This document shows, piece after piece, positions 1 through 11,590 of a DNA stretch of 64,000 bases (position 1 is the stretch's first letter; the number at the start of each line of letters is the position of its first letter). The position numbers and the translations under genes are program-made. The notes beneath the pieces are model-generated. The model did no database searches. It was not told where the DNA came from and saw only the letters and a list, made by a program, of their open reading frames with translations. Source of the DNA: Cristatella mucedo (taxonomy: Eukaryota; Bryozoa; Phylactolaemata; Cristatellidae); the NCBI GenBank assembly GCA_009760855.2, contig WPIO01000012.1, positions 2,188,501-2,252,500 on the forward strand. The letters run 5' to 3'.

Positions 1-890
1 CTGCCGCTGCGACGTTCGCTGTGCTGGCGATACGTGCTCGCGAGTTTCGGAGCAGCTGCGCACCTCTGGTTAGATCTAAAGACCTTCGGCAGCGGATACT
101 GGAGCGCTTTTTATACGGCGAGGTGCCTTCTTACCGACGTAGCGCTTGGATTCGGCAGTCCTCATTAATTTCTGAGCATGCATCGCACATCGCTCGATCT
201 CGGGTAAGGAAAAATAATGAGTTGAAAACTAGCACTCGGCTTATCAACAGGCCCCTACGCACGGACGCTTTGAAGTTGGACTGGCCGGGTGCGGTCTGAC
301 GAGGACTGCTGGCGTGTTCATTGCTGTCCCTGATGAAGGGGATATAGGTTCATGAGGCTTCGATGTGACTGACTCCTGAATGTATGGGGGAGATAAGTTA
401 CAGCTTCGGGGAGGGGGAAATTCGACCCGGAGTATCCCGAGTTCAGTGTTGTTGGGAGAGCCATCGAGAACGGATAGTCGGGAAATACATGCTTTTTGGT
501 GCTTGCAACTGAGCTGCAGTTTTTTCCGCGGTTTACAGGGTCTGCACTCTGAAGGAGTAGCAACATGATTGCCTGAATTGGCGATTCCATTCCGTCCTTC
601 TCGAGATGCCTGGAACGCGGCAAGTGTTGCTCTTTTAATCGAAGCCTGACTTGGAGCGATGCTTTAGAAGTTGAGTCCGTTTAATGACTCAACGGTTTCA
701 AACGTCTGGCCGCTTTCAATCGCTGCTCTATAGATCGTCGTCAGAACGGACGTTGCAGAAAAAAGCTCAAGGGAGCCACCCTGGTTTTTCCCAGGCCTAA
801 GGTAATGGACTCGTGCTATTCGGGATATGTTAAGACCTGGATTGAGATGAATCTCTCCAATGGCGCTATAAAATAAAATAAATTGTCTAC
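1..890. other. Unassigned sequence
   Basis: No recognisable gene or repeat. The first 120 bases are rich in CpG. Short open frames on both strands lack homology that I recognise and have no supported splice sites. Confidence 0.5.
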
Positions 891-926
891 ATATATATAT
901 GTATATATATATATATATATATACAT

Positions 927-968
<42 letters not shown>
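891..968. repeat. Compound (TA)n-(CA)n-(TA)n microsatellite
   Basis: Alternating TA, then ACACAC, then TA again; near-perfect dinucleotide runs. They create spurious Tyr/Ile/Cys/Val-only open frames. Confidence 0.97.
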
Positions 969-1938
969 TACATATATTTGACTCCCCCTGGCCAGATCCG
1001 AATCTAGCCGACACATGCCGTTAGGGCTCCACCCCACCAAGTGTTTGGCGGCCAGCAACGCACAGCCGGGCAACGCACGATCAGCCACCAGTCCTGAAGG
1101 TCCACCCATCTGAAAGGTTCCCCGCCTAGAGGACTCTGAGAGCTTGTTTCAAGCGGAGCAACATGATAGCCAGACAATTGTTAATGGAGCTGTGCTTGTT
1201 GTGATGGTAGGGCTGAACCTCGACCACGCGGAAGCCGGCGAGGCATAGAAGGGGCGGAATATCACTATCGGGAGCATTTTTTAAGAGGTTCGCTTTTTCC
1301 AGGAAGCCTCGTGTCTCCTCAGTCTCCGTGCCTCCGTGTCCCTGAGAATCCAGCCAACCAATCGACCCCTCCCCTCAATGCGACAACCAGACATTCCGGC
1401 TGGAGACATTTCGATGACTGATTTGCGATTGGTTATTGGCCTGTTCTATTTCCGGAGGTCCTCTGCCGTCGGGGATTTGTAAAAGCACTCAATACATGGA
1501 CAATGAAAGTGCTCGATCAATTATAAATGCCGGTCAATTTGAGCTGCCAGCAAAAATTCAGACTTTGCAGTATGTTAATCCTTCTGTGTGCAGCCGCGAA
1601 ATATGCGGCCACGCTGCACTACGCCAGTCTGTTCTATCCAGCCTCGCCAGACCACTGCGTAGCGGTTGTATGAATGCATGTAGCGGCTCAGGACGGCATC
1701 TCTCGAATGAACGCAGCGTAGGCAACATGCGATAGAGCTCATGGCTCGTGACCTCGGTGACTGATAAAGCTAGCACTTCGAAAGAACTTTAAGCATCTCA
1801 AATGCACGTTTCTTCTACTAGATGAGACTGTTCTGTGACCACCATCATGAGCTCGGAATTCAGGTGTTGTCTTTGACAACTACCTATGTTTTGAAAGTTC
1901 TATTCGGAAGACTGCCTCCACAGCTAGCCATTACGTCC
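969..1938. other. Unassigned sequence
   Basis: About 1 kb with no gene or repeat that I can recognise on either strand. Confidence 0.5.
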
Positions 1939-1939
1939 G

Positions 1940-1990
<51 letters not shown>

Positions 1991-2030
1991 CATATATATC
2001 ATATATATGTATCATATATGTGTATATTTA
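1940..2030. repeat. (TA)n microsatellite
   Basis: Imperfect TA/CATATA run directly beside the 3' end of a SINE A relic, possibly grown from its A/T-rich tail. Confidence 0.95.
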
Positions 2031-2130
2031 TATATTCATTTTATTTGTATAGCGTCATAAGAGAACTTAATCTCTATTCAGGTGCTTCTTGTTTGTGCCG
2101 TAGGGCTCAAGCCAATGAATTCATCAAATC
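2031..2130 (-). repeat. SINE family A, 3' part
   Basis: On the minus strand it reads GGGCTC... then GAATAGAGATTAAGTTCTCT...CGCTATACAAAT, the shared 3' tail of family A. The tRNA-like head is degraded. Confidence 0.7.
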
Positions 2131-2189
2131 ATATCATCAAATACATTCACTTTGATTGACCTTGGTCGGGCCGCTATCTAGCTAACATT

Positions 2190-2440
2190 AGGGATGGTCT
2201 TCAACAGCGACTTACAAAAAGCTTAACTAGCTCACTGATTTTGTCTAGGCTGGATTATTGCCATTCCATTGTAGCTTAGCAACCAAAAAAGCCAATAGAT
2301 CACTTCAGCCGGTGATTAACATGGTTGCAAGACTAGTCAGCAAATTTCAGAGGTTTAGCGACGTATATTCTTTGCTGAAGGAGCCTCAATGGGTTTCTGT
2401 TTATCAATGTATGCAGAGCAAAGTGGAATGTACCACTGAT
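2190..2440 (+). repeat. L2/Rex-like LINE 3' coding relic, second lineage
   Basis: Broken frames read SLILSRLDYCHSIVA and INMVARLVSKFQRFSDVYSL. This is the post-RT segment typical of L2/Rex-type LINEs ([13 protein letters not shown]...INAAARLVSK). Wording differs from the main LINE family here ([17 protein letters not shown]), so it looks like another lineage. Several stops; dead. Confidence 0.65.
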
Positions 2441-2857
2441 TCACGCATACCAATGACAAGAGAGCCGAGTGTGTGTAAAGACGAATGGCCAAATGTACTA
2501 CCGTTGTTGTAAAGATAAGTTTTCTTAGTAAAAGACCAAATGTGAGATTTGATCAAAATTCAGAAAGTACTCGACTTTGATTGCAATAAATATGGGACAA
2601 AAGAGAGTAAATCGCATTGAAAAATACATGCGTAACTATCAAACACTCAGACAAAAACGAGAAAAAACGAATAGCAGAAGAATATAGTCGCACTGCCGGA
2701 AAGCAGATAATATGCGATTTCCTTCAAACTCTGAGAATGCAATATTTTCTTATTTTTTCCCCCTATCAAGATTTTTCTACATTTACAATCCACTCTAAGA
2801 TTGGCCATCAGTTGGATCACCACATAGTTAATTCGATACTCAAACATAAATAAATAA

Positions 2858-3032
2858 ATAAATCCTAGCTGATTAAACAGCCTCTTTTTGTATAGCGACA
2901 GAAGAGCCTTTACGGCTATCACCACCGCTTGTAGTGGCGATAAAGAATCGCCCACCACAGGAATCGAACCCACGACCTCGGGGCCGAGGTCGTGAAAGCA
3001 ACCGCCTTACCTAGTGTGCCACCACGGCTCAC
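2858..3032 (-). repeat. SINE family B, nearly full length
   Basis: On the minus strand it starts GAGCCGTGGTGGCACACTAGG (box A-like), has box B GGTTCGATTCC within GTCGTGGGTTCGATTCC, then GGCTCTTCTGTCGCTATACAAA and a GAGGCTGTTTAATCAGCTAGG tail ending in (ATTT)n. tRNA-derived SINE head plus non-tRNA body. This is one of the best copies in the window. Confidence 0.9.
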
Positions 3033-3034
3033 CA

Positions 3035-4640
3035 AAACATGCCTTTCAAAGGAAAGTTAAAGTTGTCACTGATCGATTTTTCAAGGACACAGACGAATTC
3101 TATAGAAAATAATCACTCGTGGTTTATTTTAAGCTGATTTCAGTCATTTTCCTCTCTGATACATAGCCTTCTGCCAGTGACGTACATCCGGCACGTTAGC
3201 GCCATTTTTGCCGAGACAGTGCTATCTATAGGCTCCGTTTAAGAAAGTGCCTCCCGTTAAACTTAGATTGCTAAGCGTATAAATCCAATACTTTCCAGTG
3301 ACTAAATTAAACATCGTGACTGCAGAATGGTCAGAATCATAAGTAAGTTAATCCGAATTTTATAACTCCATTGTCATTGGTATTTCGAGGAGTTCCTTAA
3401 GCAGCAAGCAACATGCTGCTGTTTTGGCTTGGAGTTTTTTCGATAGCTGCTATCTAACAAACCGGCCAGCAAATTAACTACTCCTGGATACTTAAAGTTC
3501 TATACAGTGCATTGCACCGTTTTGGTACCTGGATAGAAAGTAGGATTTTCTATTTGCTTATATCTCAAAGGCTTGGAAAATGGTCATCCTTCCTCATAAA
3601 CCTTACTCTCTTGTGTCCAGACCTAAGATAACTTTGAAATTCAACAATTCCCAATTATAAAACCAATGAACTCGCTTTTTTGGTTCACACGTAGTGAAGA
3701 AAAACCATTGACGAATAAAATATTAAAGATGTTTAAGCTTACGCTGTACAAAAATGACCAATTGAGATTTAGAGGTGAGTATTTTTTGAGACTCGCGATG
3801 ATAATTTAAATCTCTCGTCAATCGCAAGTCCAAAATCTAGTCTTCCGTCATGATCTCATTATACTGGCTGTAGTAGCAGCACTAAAAACCAAAATCCTAG
3901 TCGGAAGCGGTCGCCTTTCTCCTCCGAGTAATCTCTAACAATCTCCTTGAATTTATCAGGATGCGGACTAAAGGAAATAAACTTTGAAGACATCCTGCCA
4001 CCCATTGTGTCCTAATTGTTTATTTTAGCTACCAACCATGTTTACGCAAAGTTCACTTGCGAATGCCCGGGGCGCCCGGAAAGACACCTGGACGGCGAAG
4101 CCTTTGCAAGCAGCTTCCGCCATAGCTGTACACTTCTTGGCGAATTCATTGCACTCGATGGTCGTCTTCCTATGTAGTGGCGCCAAGACACCGGATATGA
4201 CTTTTCCTCGAACAGCTTAGGGAAGAAAAAGTCGAAATTCCCAAGGCTGGTTGCGACCGTCTCATCAGAGCTGTAAAAAAACGGTTGGACCTGGCCAAAT
4301 TATAAGAGCATTTGTGGCATCAGTACCTTACGGGAATCCATCAACAGTTCCCACTTAATACTTTTTCTCCCCACAAACAGCTTGATTCGCTGCGGCCGAT
4401 TCTGCCTGAGGTAGTGCGAATGGCAGTTGCTGTTGTTTCAAAAGCAAACGGAGCAGTAAAACTTAGTGAAACCGCGTTGGAGACCCATCGGAATTCCCCC
4501 ATTTCATTATATTACATTTTGAAGTCTCCGATAAACTCCTAGTTGAATTCATCATACCTCGAGACGTTCAGCAAGGCCTTGACGCTGTCGAAATACTCTT
4601 CGATGAGCACCGAGTCAGCTAGAGAAAGAGATGGGTGCTT
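3035..4640. other. Unassigned sequence
   Basis: About 1.6 kb without recognisable homology. A 60-codon ATG frame at 4038-4220 has no known similarity and no partner exon that I can find. Confidence 0.45.
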
Positions 4641-4644
4641 TTTC

Positions 4645-4810
4645 TCATTATCGGTAAGGTGCTTGCTCTTCACGACGCAGGTCGTGGGCTCGAATCCTGC
4701 GTGGGCGATTCTTTATTGCCAACTGCAAGCGGTGGTGATGGCCGTTAAGGCTCTTCTGCTGCTATACAAATGAGGCTTTTAAATCAGCTAATATTTACTA
4801 TGTATTCATT
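4645..4810 (+). repeat. SINE family B
   Basis: Box B region GTCGTGGGCTCGAATCCTGC, then GTGGGCGATTCTTTATTGCC, GGCTCTTCTGCTGCTATACAAA and TGAGGCTTTTAAATCAGCTAAT. The 5' box A is degraded. Confidence 0.85.
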
Positions 4811-5187
4811 ATTTGAGGCTCGCGAAGGAGCGGCCAATGAACAGGCATCACTCATGCTCGGTACAGGCAAATCCTACTGCCTTGAACAGACTGGCCCAGT
4901 GCGATAGAAGCGGAGCCGATCTTGACAGGGTGAAAATGCTGGAGAAAGCTTATGAACGCACTGATTCAGCATAGATGCGAAAAGCTCAGCAAGGCCCTAG
5001 TGAGACTAAGACCTCTGAATAGGTCAGTGACGTCACTTTCGTTCGGGCCATCGTGGGTTCGTCTCCTCAGCTTTATCTCTGAAGTTTTTGTGTGGATCTG
5101 CAGCGTCGCCCTAGCTCTTTGATTTTCTGCTCTCATTTGAAAGCGGCTTGTCTCCCTTCGCAGGAGTAGGCAAAGTACAAATTAAAG

Positions 5188-5350
5188 GTAATAGCTGATT
5201 AAATAGCCTCATTTACATAGCGGCAGAAGAGCCTTAGAGGCTATCACCCCGTTTGCAGTGGGCAGTTTAAGGTCACCTGTTGCACGACTCGAACACGCGA
5301 CCTGGGCCGTGAAGTGCGAGCACGCTACCCCCTGGACGACAAACCTGCAC
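5188..5350 (-). repeat. SINE family B, diverged
   Basis: Minus strand shows the tRNA-like head (GTCGTCCAGGGGGTAGCGTG, a good box A-like stretch), GTTCGAGTCGTGC box B, GGCTCTTCTGCCGCTATGTAAA and TGAGGCTATTTAATCAGCTA. Confidence 0.85.
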
Positions 5351-5362
5351 TTTTATGATGTG

Positions 5363-5480
5363 CAGGCCGGTATGGTTCTTCCCGTTAACCGACGGTGCAC
5401 AGCTGTGGTCCGCCTCTGATGTGGCGTGGACACAGGCCGGTATCGTTCCTACCGCTAACCCACTGGTGAACAGATTTTAG
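5363..5480. repeat. Short tandem duplication, about 69 bp unit
   Basis: CAGGCCGGTATGGTTCTTCC (5363 on) is repeated as CAGGCCGGTATCGTTCCTAC about 69 bases later, each followed by CGTTAACC/CGCTAACC and a related GGTG.ACAG motif. Confidence 0.7.
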
Positions 5481-5499
5481 ATTGGGTTCGACGAATTAC

Positions 5500-6320
5500 C
5501 AAAATCCACCGCAATCCACCGCAATCCACTCTAATTATGGTAGCAACGACCAGACGTAAGCGTTGCCGAGCTCAAATCTTTCTCTGATATTGTAGTACAC
5601 GTTCGAATTTATCTGCCCACAAAATTTCATGTCGCTGCCCGCATGCGTACTTATGCAAATGAGCTTTGGCGCTGGACGCCTGTACCGCAATTCACCGCAA
5701 TCCACCACAATCCATTCTAGTTCTCATCAAATCCACCCCAAATCTGCTGCGAAGAGCTCCAAAAAGTCTGGAATATCAAACTACGCTACACGCACAATGT
5801 ACAAGAAAATTTCTCACGATTCCGCTCACACGTTTACGAAGTCCACTGAAAGACGCTTGCAGTGGTCCAGGTCAATACCGCAATCCACCACAATCTACTA
5901 CATTCCACCATGCAACAAAAGAAGTCCTTATCAAAAAGCTCCTTTTTTGATTGCATATGACAGCACACTCTGTGGCAATTGCATTAAGAAATTTTACTTA
6001 AATTAGCACGGCTGTTCTCGTGCAATTCGCTGCAATCGACTGCAGTAGCCCGGGCCTATACCGCAATCCACTTCAATCCACAGAATCCACCGCTTAAAAA
6101 ATCGAAATACATTGCGCCGAGCTCCAGTTTTTATTGCATATTAAAGTGCATCGTGCTGTGTGCACAACCACGTAAAATAAAAAAAATTGTGCAATCTCGC
6201 ACTGTGGCAACGGGCGGCAGTCGCCTGGAATGACCTGCAAAACTACCGCAATCCACTTTATTCCACTGCAAATCATCCTCAAATCGCCATCGCGAAGCTC
6301 TAATTGACATTGCATATAGG
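5500..6320 (+). repeat. Tandem repeat array, left arm, period about 185 bp
   Basis: A signature ACCGCAATCCACC-like motif recurs near 5508, 5684, 5877, 6060 and 6244 (steps 176, 193, 183, 184). Each is followed by a GAGCTCC/GAAGCTC motif, TTGCATAT and related spacers. Five diverged units. No long real coding frame; the frames at 5629-6006 are products of the repeat. Confidence 0.8.
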
Positions 6321-6759
6321 ACTAGACTCAGTTCAAAGTACATTCACAAAATTGACGGCAACGGCCTGGGAAAATACGGAAAGCAATCCGTTGTAAGTGT
6401 ACACACTCAAGTAATGAGACCAAGGGTATGGGTCAAGCGATCGTACCAGGTGAGAGAGACCTTGTGGTTAGCAGGAAAAACACGTCACCGGCCCTCAGCA
6501 GCCAGGTGTGGCGAGCATTAGAGTACCAGGTAACGCTGAAACATCAGCACTAAGGCGAGAAGCTACACTAGATAAAGCTTCAGGCTCGCACAGCGCTAGT
6601 GGCGTTAAGGGGAAAATGATGGACATTTATTTACCGTCCTCTACGTGAGGGCTGTGGAGGAAGTTTCCAGGGGTTTGGACTTCGGTTTGCAGGTCACTGC
6701 CAAGCCATTAGGGGCCTAGTCAGTCGGACAAAGAAGTATGTTACATTCAGCATATTACC

Positions 6760-6803
6760 TTAGGTATAACATCGCACTTTAAAAAGTGCGATGTAATACC
6801 TAA
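6760..6803. repeat. Near-perfect inverted repeat (hairpin)
   Basis: Stem TTAGGTATAACATCGCACTTT pairs with 6783-6803, one mismatch in 21 bp, loop of 2 bases. It sits between the two oppositely oriented repeat arms. Confidence 0.9.
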
Positions 6804-6836
6804 TGTGGACTTTAACTTTGCACAGCCTAGGTGCAG

Positions 6837-7560
6837 TCGATTTGCGACGGATTGCAGAAGATTGCTGTATTGATATGGGCCTTTGCCATTAATTGCAATA
6901 CAGTGACCGAGAGCTGGCATTATCAATGAAATTTCCTAGGTGCAATAAAAATAGAGTATACACGAACGAGAAATCTAAATTGGAGCGTCACCCAGCAGTG
7001 TCCAGTCTATTTTTAATGGATCGTTATAGATTTCCGCATTTTCCCAGGTCGTTGCCGTCGATTGCCGAGAATTGCCCTCGCATGTACGTTCAAGATTAAT
7101 TGATAGGACGTGGTTGTACTTTCAATACAGCACACTGCTACGCAAGGAAAATGTGATCTTCTCTCACCAGCTTCGTTTGTAATTGTAAAAGATCATCATA
7201 AATTGCTGTATTGTCTCGGGCAATTGCCGTCGATTGCCATGGATTGCCCAAGGTTGAACGCGAAAAAGGACAGCATGCGCACCCACAGTGAGATTTATGT
7301 AGTAGGATAACTAAAAATTCAAACAGCCAATTTTCAGCAAATTTGAACCAGATTGCTGCAGAGGCCCGGCCATTGCCGTCGATTGCCGTGCATCACCCTC
7401 GATTGTGCCTTTGTCGATTGTATAAAAGGATGTGGCTGCACTTTTAATGCAGTATTGTTCAATACCCAAGAAAAGTTGCCTTTTTCTCTCTGTGTCGTCC
7501 TACAAATACAAACGAAGTAAAATTGTATTAATATATAAATAAAATTATTCAACCGTCGAT
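6837..7560 (-). repeat. Tandem repeat array, right arm, inverted relative to the left arm
   Basis: ATTGCCGTCGATTGCC-type motifs recur near 6850 (weak), 7053, 7224 and 7374. On the minus strand they read CAATCGACGGCAAT, against CAATCCACCGCAAT in the left arm. A second shared block, ACGTGGTTGTRC...CTTTAAT, also appears in opposite orientation in the two arms. Confidence 0.7.
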
Positions 7561-8155
7561 TAATTCAGTTCAATAATGATTAGCAGTACTATAACGTAAA
7601 ATTGTTAACAACAATTTTTCACCTTACTTCCCAGAGCTTTTTGCAATTGTCACCCAAAAAATGAAGATGCCAAGCGCTCTTCCTGATCCCATAAGTCATG
7701 CTGAAACGTGCCTCGTACGCCTCACGCGTCTTAGCAGATGCTTCAACGGAATGACTCCTAGCCTTTACCTTTGATAAATTGGCCACAGAATAGAAAACTG
7801 CTTCTCAATGATGCTTGCAGCTTTTGTATGCCATCTTGAGAAATTGCAGGTATCAATCCATTCCGGTAGCTGGGACTAGACTGAACTTGTGTGCTTGATG
7901 CTCCAGCATCTTTACTAATATTTATACTACTGGAAAGCATTTTCTAGAAAATTATTAGCAATGATGATGTATTCTTGAATAGAACAACTGATTAGTAATA
8001 TGTCGTGACCACTTCATCTACTGATTAACAGTTAAGGTAGACACATTACATTTTGAGCCTTTGTACATTTTTAAGGCAATTCTATTGATTTTGATTTTAT
8101 CCTCATTTCATAGCGTGATTACATACGAAAAATAAATTTGCACACCGGACTTACC
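7561..8155. other. Unassigned AT-rich sequence
   Basis: No gene or repeat recognised between the tandem array and the LINE. Confidence 0.45.
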
Positions 8156-8159
8156 GAAA

Positions 8160-10985
8160 TCTAGGCATCGGAGAAGATCAAAAGTACCTCGGACAGCAAG
8201 CTGCTAATAGTTGCAGTAATCTGTCGCCCACCAGGTATAAAGTCCTCTATTACAGATTTATCTGATCTCATTTCAATTCTGTGTGCCAGAAATCAATCTT
8301 TCCTCACTGTGAGTGATTTCAACCTTCATTTTGACGACGTAACTGACACCCTTTGAGCTGAATTTCGTGCACTGACTGACTTTTTTTCTTTTAACGGCTC
8401 ATGTGCATGACGCCACTCACAACAAGGGTCGCACACTCAATCAAATATTCTCCAACAAGTGTATGTACCATCTCCTGCTTTTACCAAAACCTGCTCATCT
8501 GATCATATGCCAATCTCGTTCAACCTGCAGTGTGTTCCCTCCTCCTCATCCAAAAATCATATGTGAATCACGCAACCTCAAGAACCTTGACATTGATGCT
8601 GTCAGAGCAAATATATCTTCTTAGCCCTTGCTGCTCAAGCCTCCACCCGACCTGTCATCATTAGTAGAATGCTACATTGCGACACTTGCTGACGTGCTAA
8701 AAGAGTTTGCACCACTGACTAAGCGTAATGTGCGCCCTCTCCCAGACGGCCTTTGGTCTACTGCAAACATTAAACTTGTTAGGTCTACTATCTATGCGAA
8801 AGCTTGAAAAAGCCTATAAAAGATCAGGATTTACCTCCATCGTCAGGCATATGAGGACTGCTGTAGTAGATCATACCAGTCGATATAGCAAAGGTCAAAT
8901 CTAGCTTCAACAAAAGTATTGTAGAATCACAGATGCATAATCCAAAAATGCTGATGTCTACCATCAAGCATCTCATTAACTGCTCCCAGATTAGTTCCTT
9001 ACCAAGTGGTCCTTGTGGTGACCTAGCTGGTCGCTTCTCTTGCTTCTTTGCCGGAAAGATAGACAAGAAAAAAGAGTTTATCACTAGGGTTGCAGCATCC
9101 CCTCAGGACTCCCGTCTCTCAATTACATCAACAGAGGATGCATGTCCATCGATTCCGTGCACTACCTCGATGTCTAAATTCAAAGAGGCCACGGGTGACC
9201 TTATCCTCAAATGTATCTCCCAGTCAAAGACGACTACTAGTCCTCTAGACCGTATTGCCCTGTCCTTCTTCTACGATGCTAAGATCTACTACTTCCAAGC
9301 ATAACTAAAATAATATAATAAATATGTCCTTAGCCTAAGGTCAGATTCCTGAAAATTCTGAAAATGCTGTAGTCGAGCTGCTAGTTAAGAAAGCGACGCT
9401 TGACCTTGACCAAGGGACTTGAGCAGCTTCCATCTAGACTCTATCTTCCATCTAGACTCCCTTCTACCGTTCCTATCAAACACACTGGAACGAATCGTGG
9501 CAGACCAGCTGAACTCATATTTTGAAACTTCAAACCTTGCTAGTAAGTTCCAGTCTGGTTACAGAGCTAATCACTCCACAGAGTCATCATTGCTTCGGGT
9601 GTACAGCGACTTACTTAGGAATGCAGACACTGGTAGAGTATATCTGCTTGTTTTTCTCGATCTTTCGGCAGCTTTTGATGCTATCAATTATCGAGTCCTT
9701 CTTGGGCGCCTCTTATCTCGCCTAGACATCACTGGCACTGCACTGCAATGGTTCAGGTCCTATCTCAGTGGGAGACTCCACAGCATTGATGTGAATGGAC
9801 AGAGTTCGTCAGAGGAGCCTCTGAAACGTGGGTTACCGCAGGGCTCCGTGCTTAGTCCCGTTTTTTGTTTACGGTATATACTCTACCTCTTGCCGATGTG
9901 ATTGCCAAGCACAATCTAGGCTTTTACTTCTATACAGATGAGACTCAGTTGTATCTTTGCTTTAATCCCTCCCCGATCTCAAACACGTCGAATTCTCTCC
10001 ACATCCTTGCGGCATGTATTGATGACATCTACACATGGATGGACGCAAACTTTCTTAAATTTAATGATGATAAAAACCAACGTAATAGTTACGTGCAAAC
10101 CAAGTACGATTCAGAAATTGGAAAGGCAACGCTCAAAATCAGCTCTACCAGCATATCTCCTGTTGAATCTGCACAAAATCTATGTGTCAAGTTCTAAAGT
10201 TACTAGTCATTAGACAACCACATCAGCTCTACAGTCAAGTCTGATTACTTTAAGCCGCATAAGATTCCTAAAATTTGGGCTTGTAAAGACAGGGATACCC
10301 CATCTAAATTGGTCCATGCATTCCTAACATCCCGTCTTGACTTCTGTAGCTCACTGCTTGCTGGTCTACCGGCCTGTGCAATAAGGCGCTTACAGCTGGT
10401 GCAAAACTCTGCAGCTAGGCTTGTCTGTCGTGAGGCTTGCAGCTGCCACATCACACCACTTCTTGCCGGCCTTCACTGGCTCTCAGTCAAGCAAGGCATC
10501 GACTGCTCGGTTCTGTCACCCACTTTTAGGTCTCTTTATTCTTTAGCTCCAGCCTACCTATCGGATCAACTTCCCCACCAGGCAAAGCATCGTACGACCC
10601 ACTTTTCGGAATGTACGTGTTAACCAATACAGCGTACAAATCTCAAATCCTTTGGAGACCGTGCCTTTAATTCGTTTGTCCCCAAAGCCCGGAACGCACT
10701 TCCAACTTGCGTCAACGACATCACCTGACTTGTCCACTTTTAAAAAGAAAGTAAAAGCGCATCTGTTCATCACAGCATTTAGTGTGTCTTTGTGACCCGT
10801 CATCGTGTGAAGGTACCTGCTCACTTGCTCGTGCCTGCTGCTTGCGGATGTTACCACCAAACATTGGCAATGCCAACGTTTGGTGGTAACAAACATATGC
10901 AGCATCTGTCAAGTGTTTAGAGATAGAGAGAGATTTATTCTCTGAGGGTGCCATACAAATTTATCACTGCCACTATTGATATTAT
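8160..10985 (+). mobile_element. L2-like (CR1/L2 clade) LINE, 5'-truncated, inactive
   Basis: In order: end of an APE endonuclease (VICRPPG, SDFNLHFDD, THNKGRTLNQIF around 8220-8440), connector with the HRQAY motif (8840), then reverse transcriptase from about 9450 (LERIVADQLNSYF, HSTESSLLRVYSDLL, LVFLDLSAAFDAINY, GLPQGSVLSPVF). The polymerase box reads YTDE instead of the usual YADD, losing the second catalytic Asp. The thumb/3' part follows ([20 protein letters not shown]), then a UTR with a hairpin and the tail GAGATTTATTCTCTGAGGGTGCCATACAAAT and A/T repeats. Many frameshifts and stops. It gives the best view of the resident LINE family. Confidence 0.92.
10849..10891. repeat. Hairpin in LINE 3' UTR
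   Basis: TGTTACCACCAAACATTGGC pairs with 10872-10891 with one mismatch in 20 bp and a 3-base loop. Other LINE copies here show the half motif (TGTTACCACCAA) without the full mirror half. Confidence 0.9.
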
Positions 10986-11097
10986 TGTTATTAGTAACAT
11001 GCGAGCTGCCTTTAGGACATGGCCGGCTGAGATGCTCACTTTTCACGACGGCTCTGTTCATGAGTTTTAGTCCCACAGAAAAAAAGCGGGCGATGGC

Positions 11098-11160
11098 CAC
11101 AAAAAGCCATTTCGCTGTTTGATAAATGAGGCTTTTTAATCAGCCGACCATTACTTTATT
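11098..11160 (+). repeat. SINE family B, 3' tail only
   Basis: GATAAATGAGGCTTTTTAATCAGCCGA matches the end of family B; the rest is missing. Confidence 0.6.
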
Positions 11161-11409
11161 ATACTCTATCGGTCGTCTAGTTCCTGTTTTTACAAAATTC
11201 TATGCTATATCACCGTAGCGGAAATATGTATGAACTAATGCCCAGCCGATGCTATACACACCTTTATGACGCAGTTGGACTCTTGAGATTGGAGCAGTTA
11301 ATAGATAGCAGGAAAAATGCGCATCCTGAAGCTGGCTGTCTGCGGAGCATGTACAGGCTGCATTTCTCGGGACACTAGGCAGCTCTTCACAGAGTTGCTA
11401 CATTATAAC

Positions 11410-11590
11410 AGTTACATAATGAATAAAATAAAGGTATTTAACTGCCTTATTTGATACAGCTATTGGCAGAAGAGCCTTCACGCATCAACGTTTCCAGCAG
11501 TGGTCAATAAAGGATCAACTACTGCAGGAATGAAACCCACGACTTTGGTCGTGAAGACGAAGTAACTTAATCCTGTGCTAAAAATCATGT
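11410..11590 (-). repeat. SINE family B, old copy
   Basis: Minus strand keeps the ACGACCAAAGTCGTGGGTTTCATTCC box B area, GATCCTTTATTGACCACTGC, GGCTCTTCTGCC and AAATAAGGCAGTTAAATAC. Strongly diverged. Confidence 0.7.

Noticed and set aside
325-350. Hammerhead-ribozyme-like CTGATGA
   Set aside because: No GAAA core or matching stems nearby.
4038-4220. 60-codon ATG frame as a small gene
   Set aside because: No homology, no promoter or partner exon evident, and frame length is within chance.
5629-6006. 125-codon frame
   Set aside because: Arises from the tandem ~185-bp repeat units; not conserved between units.
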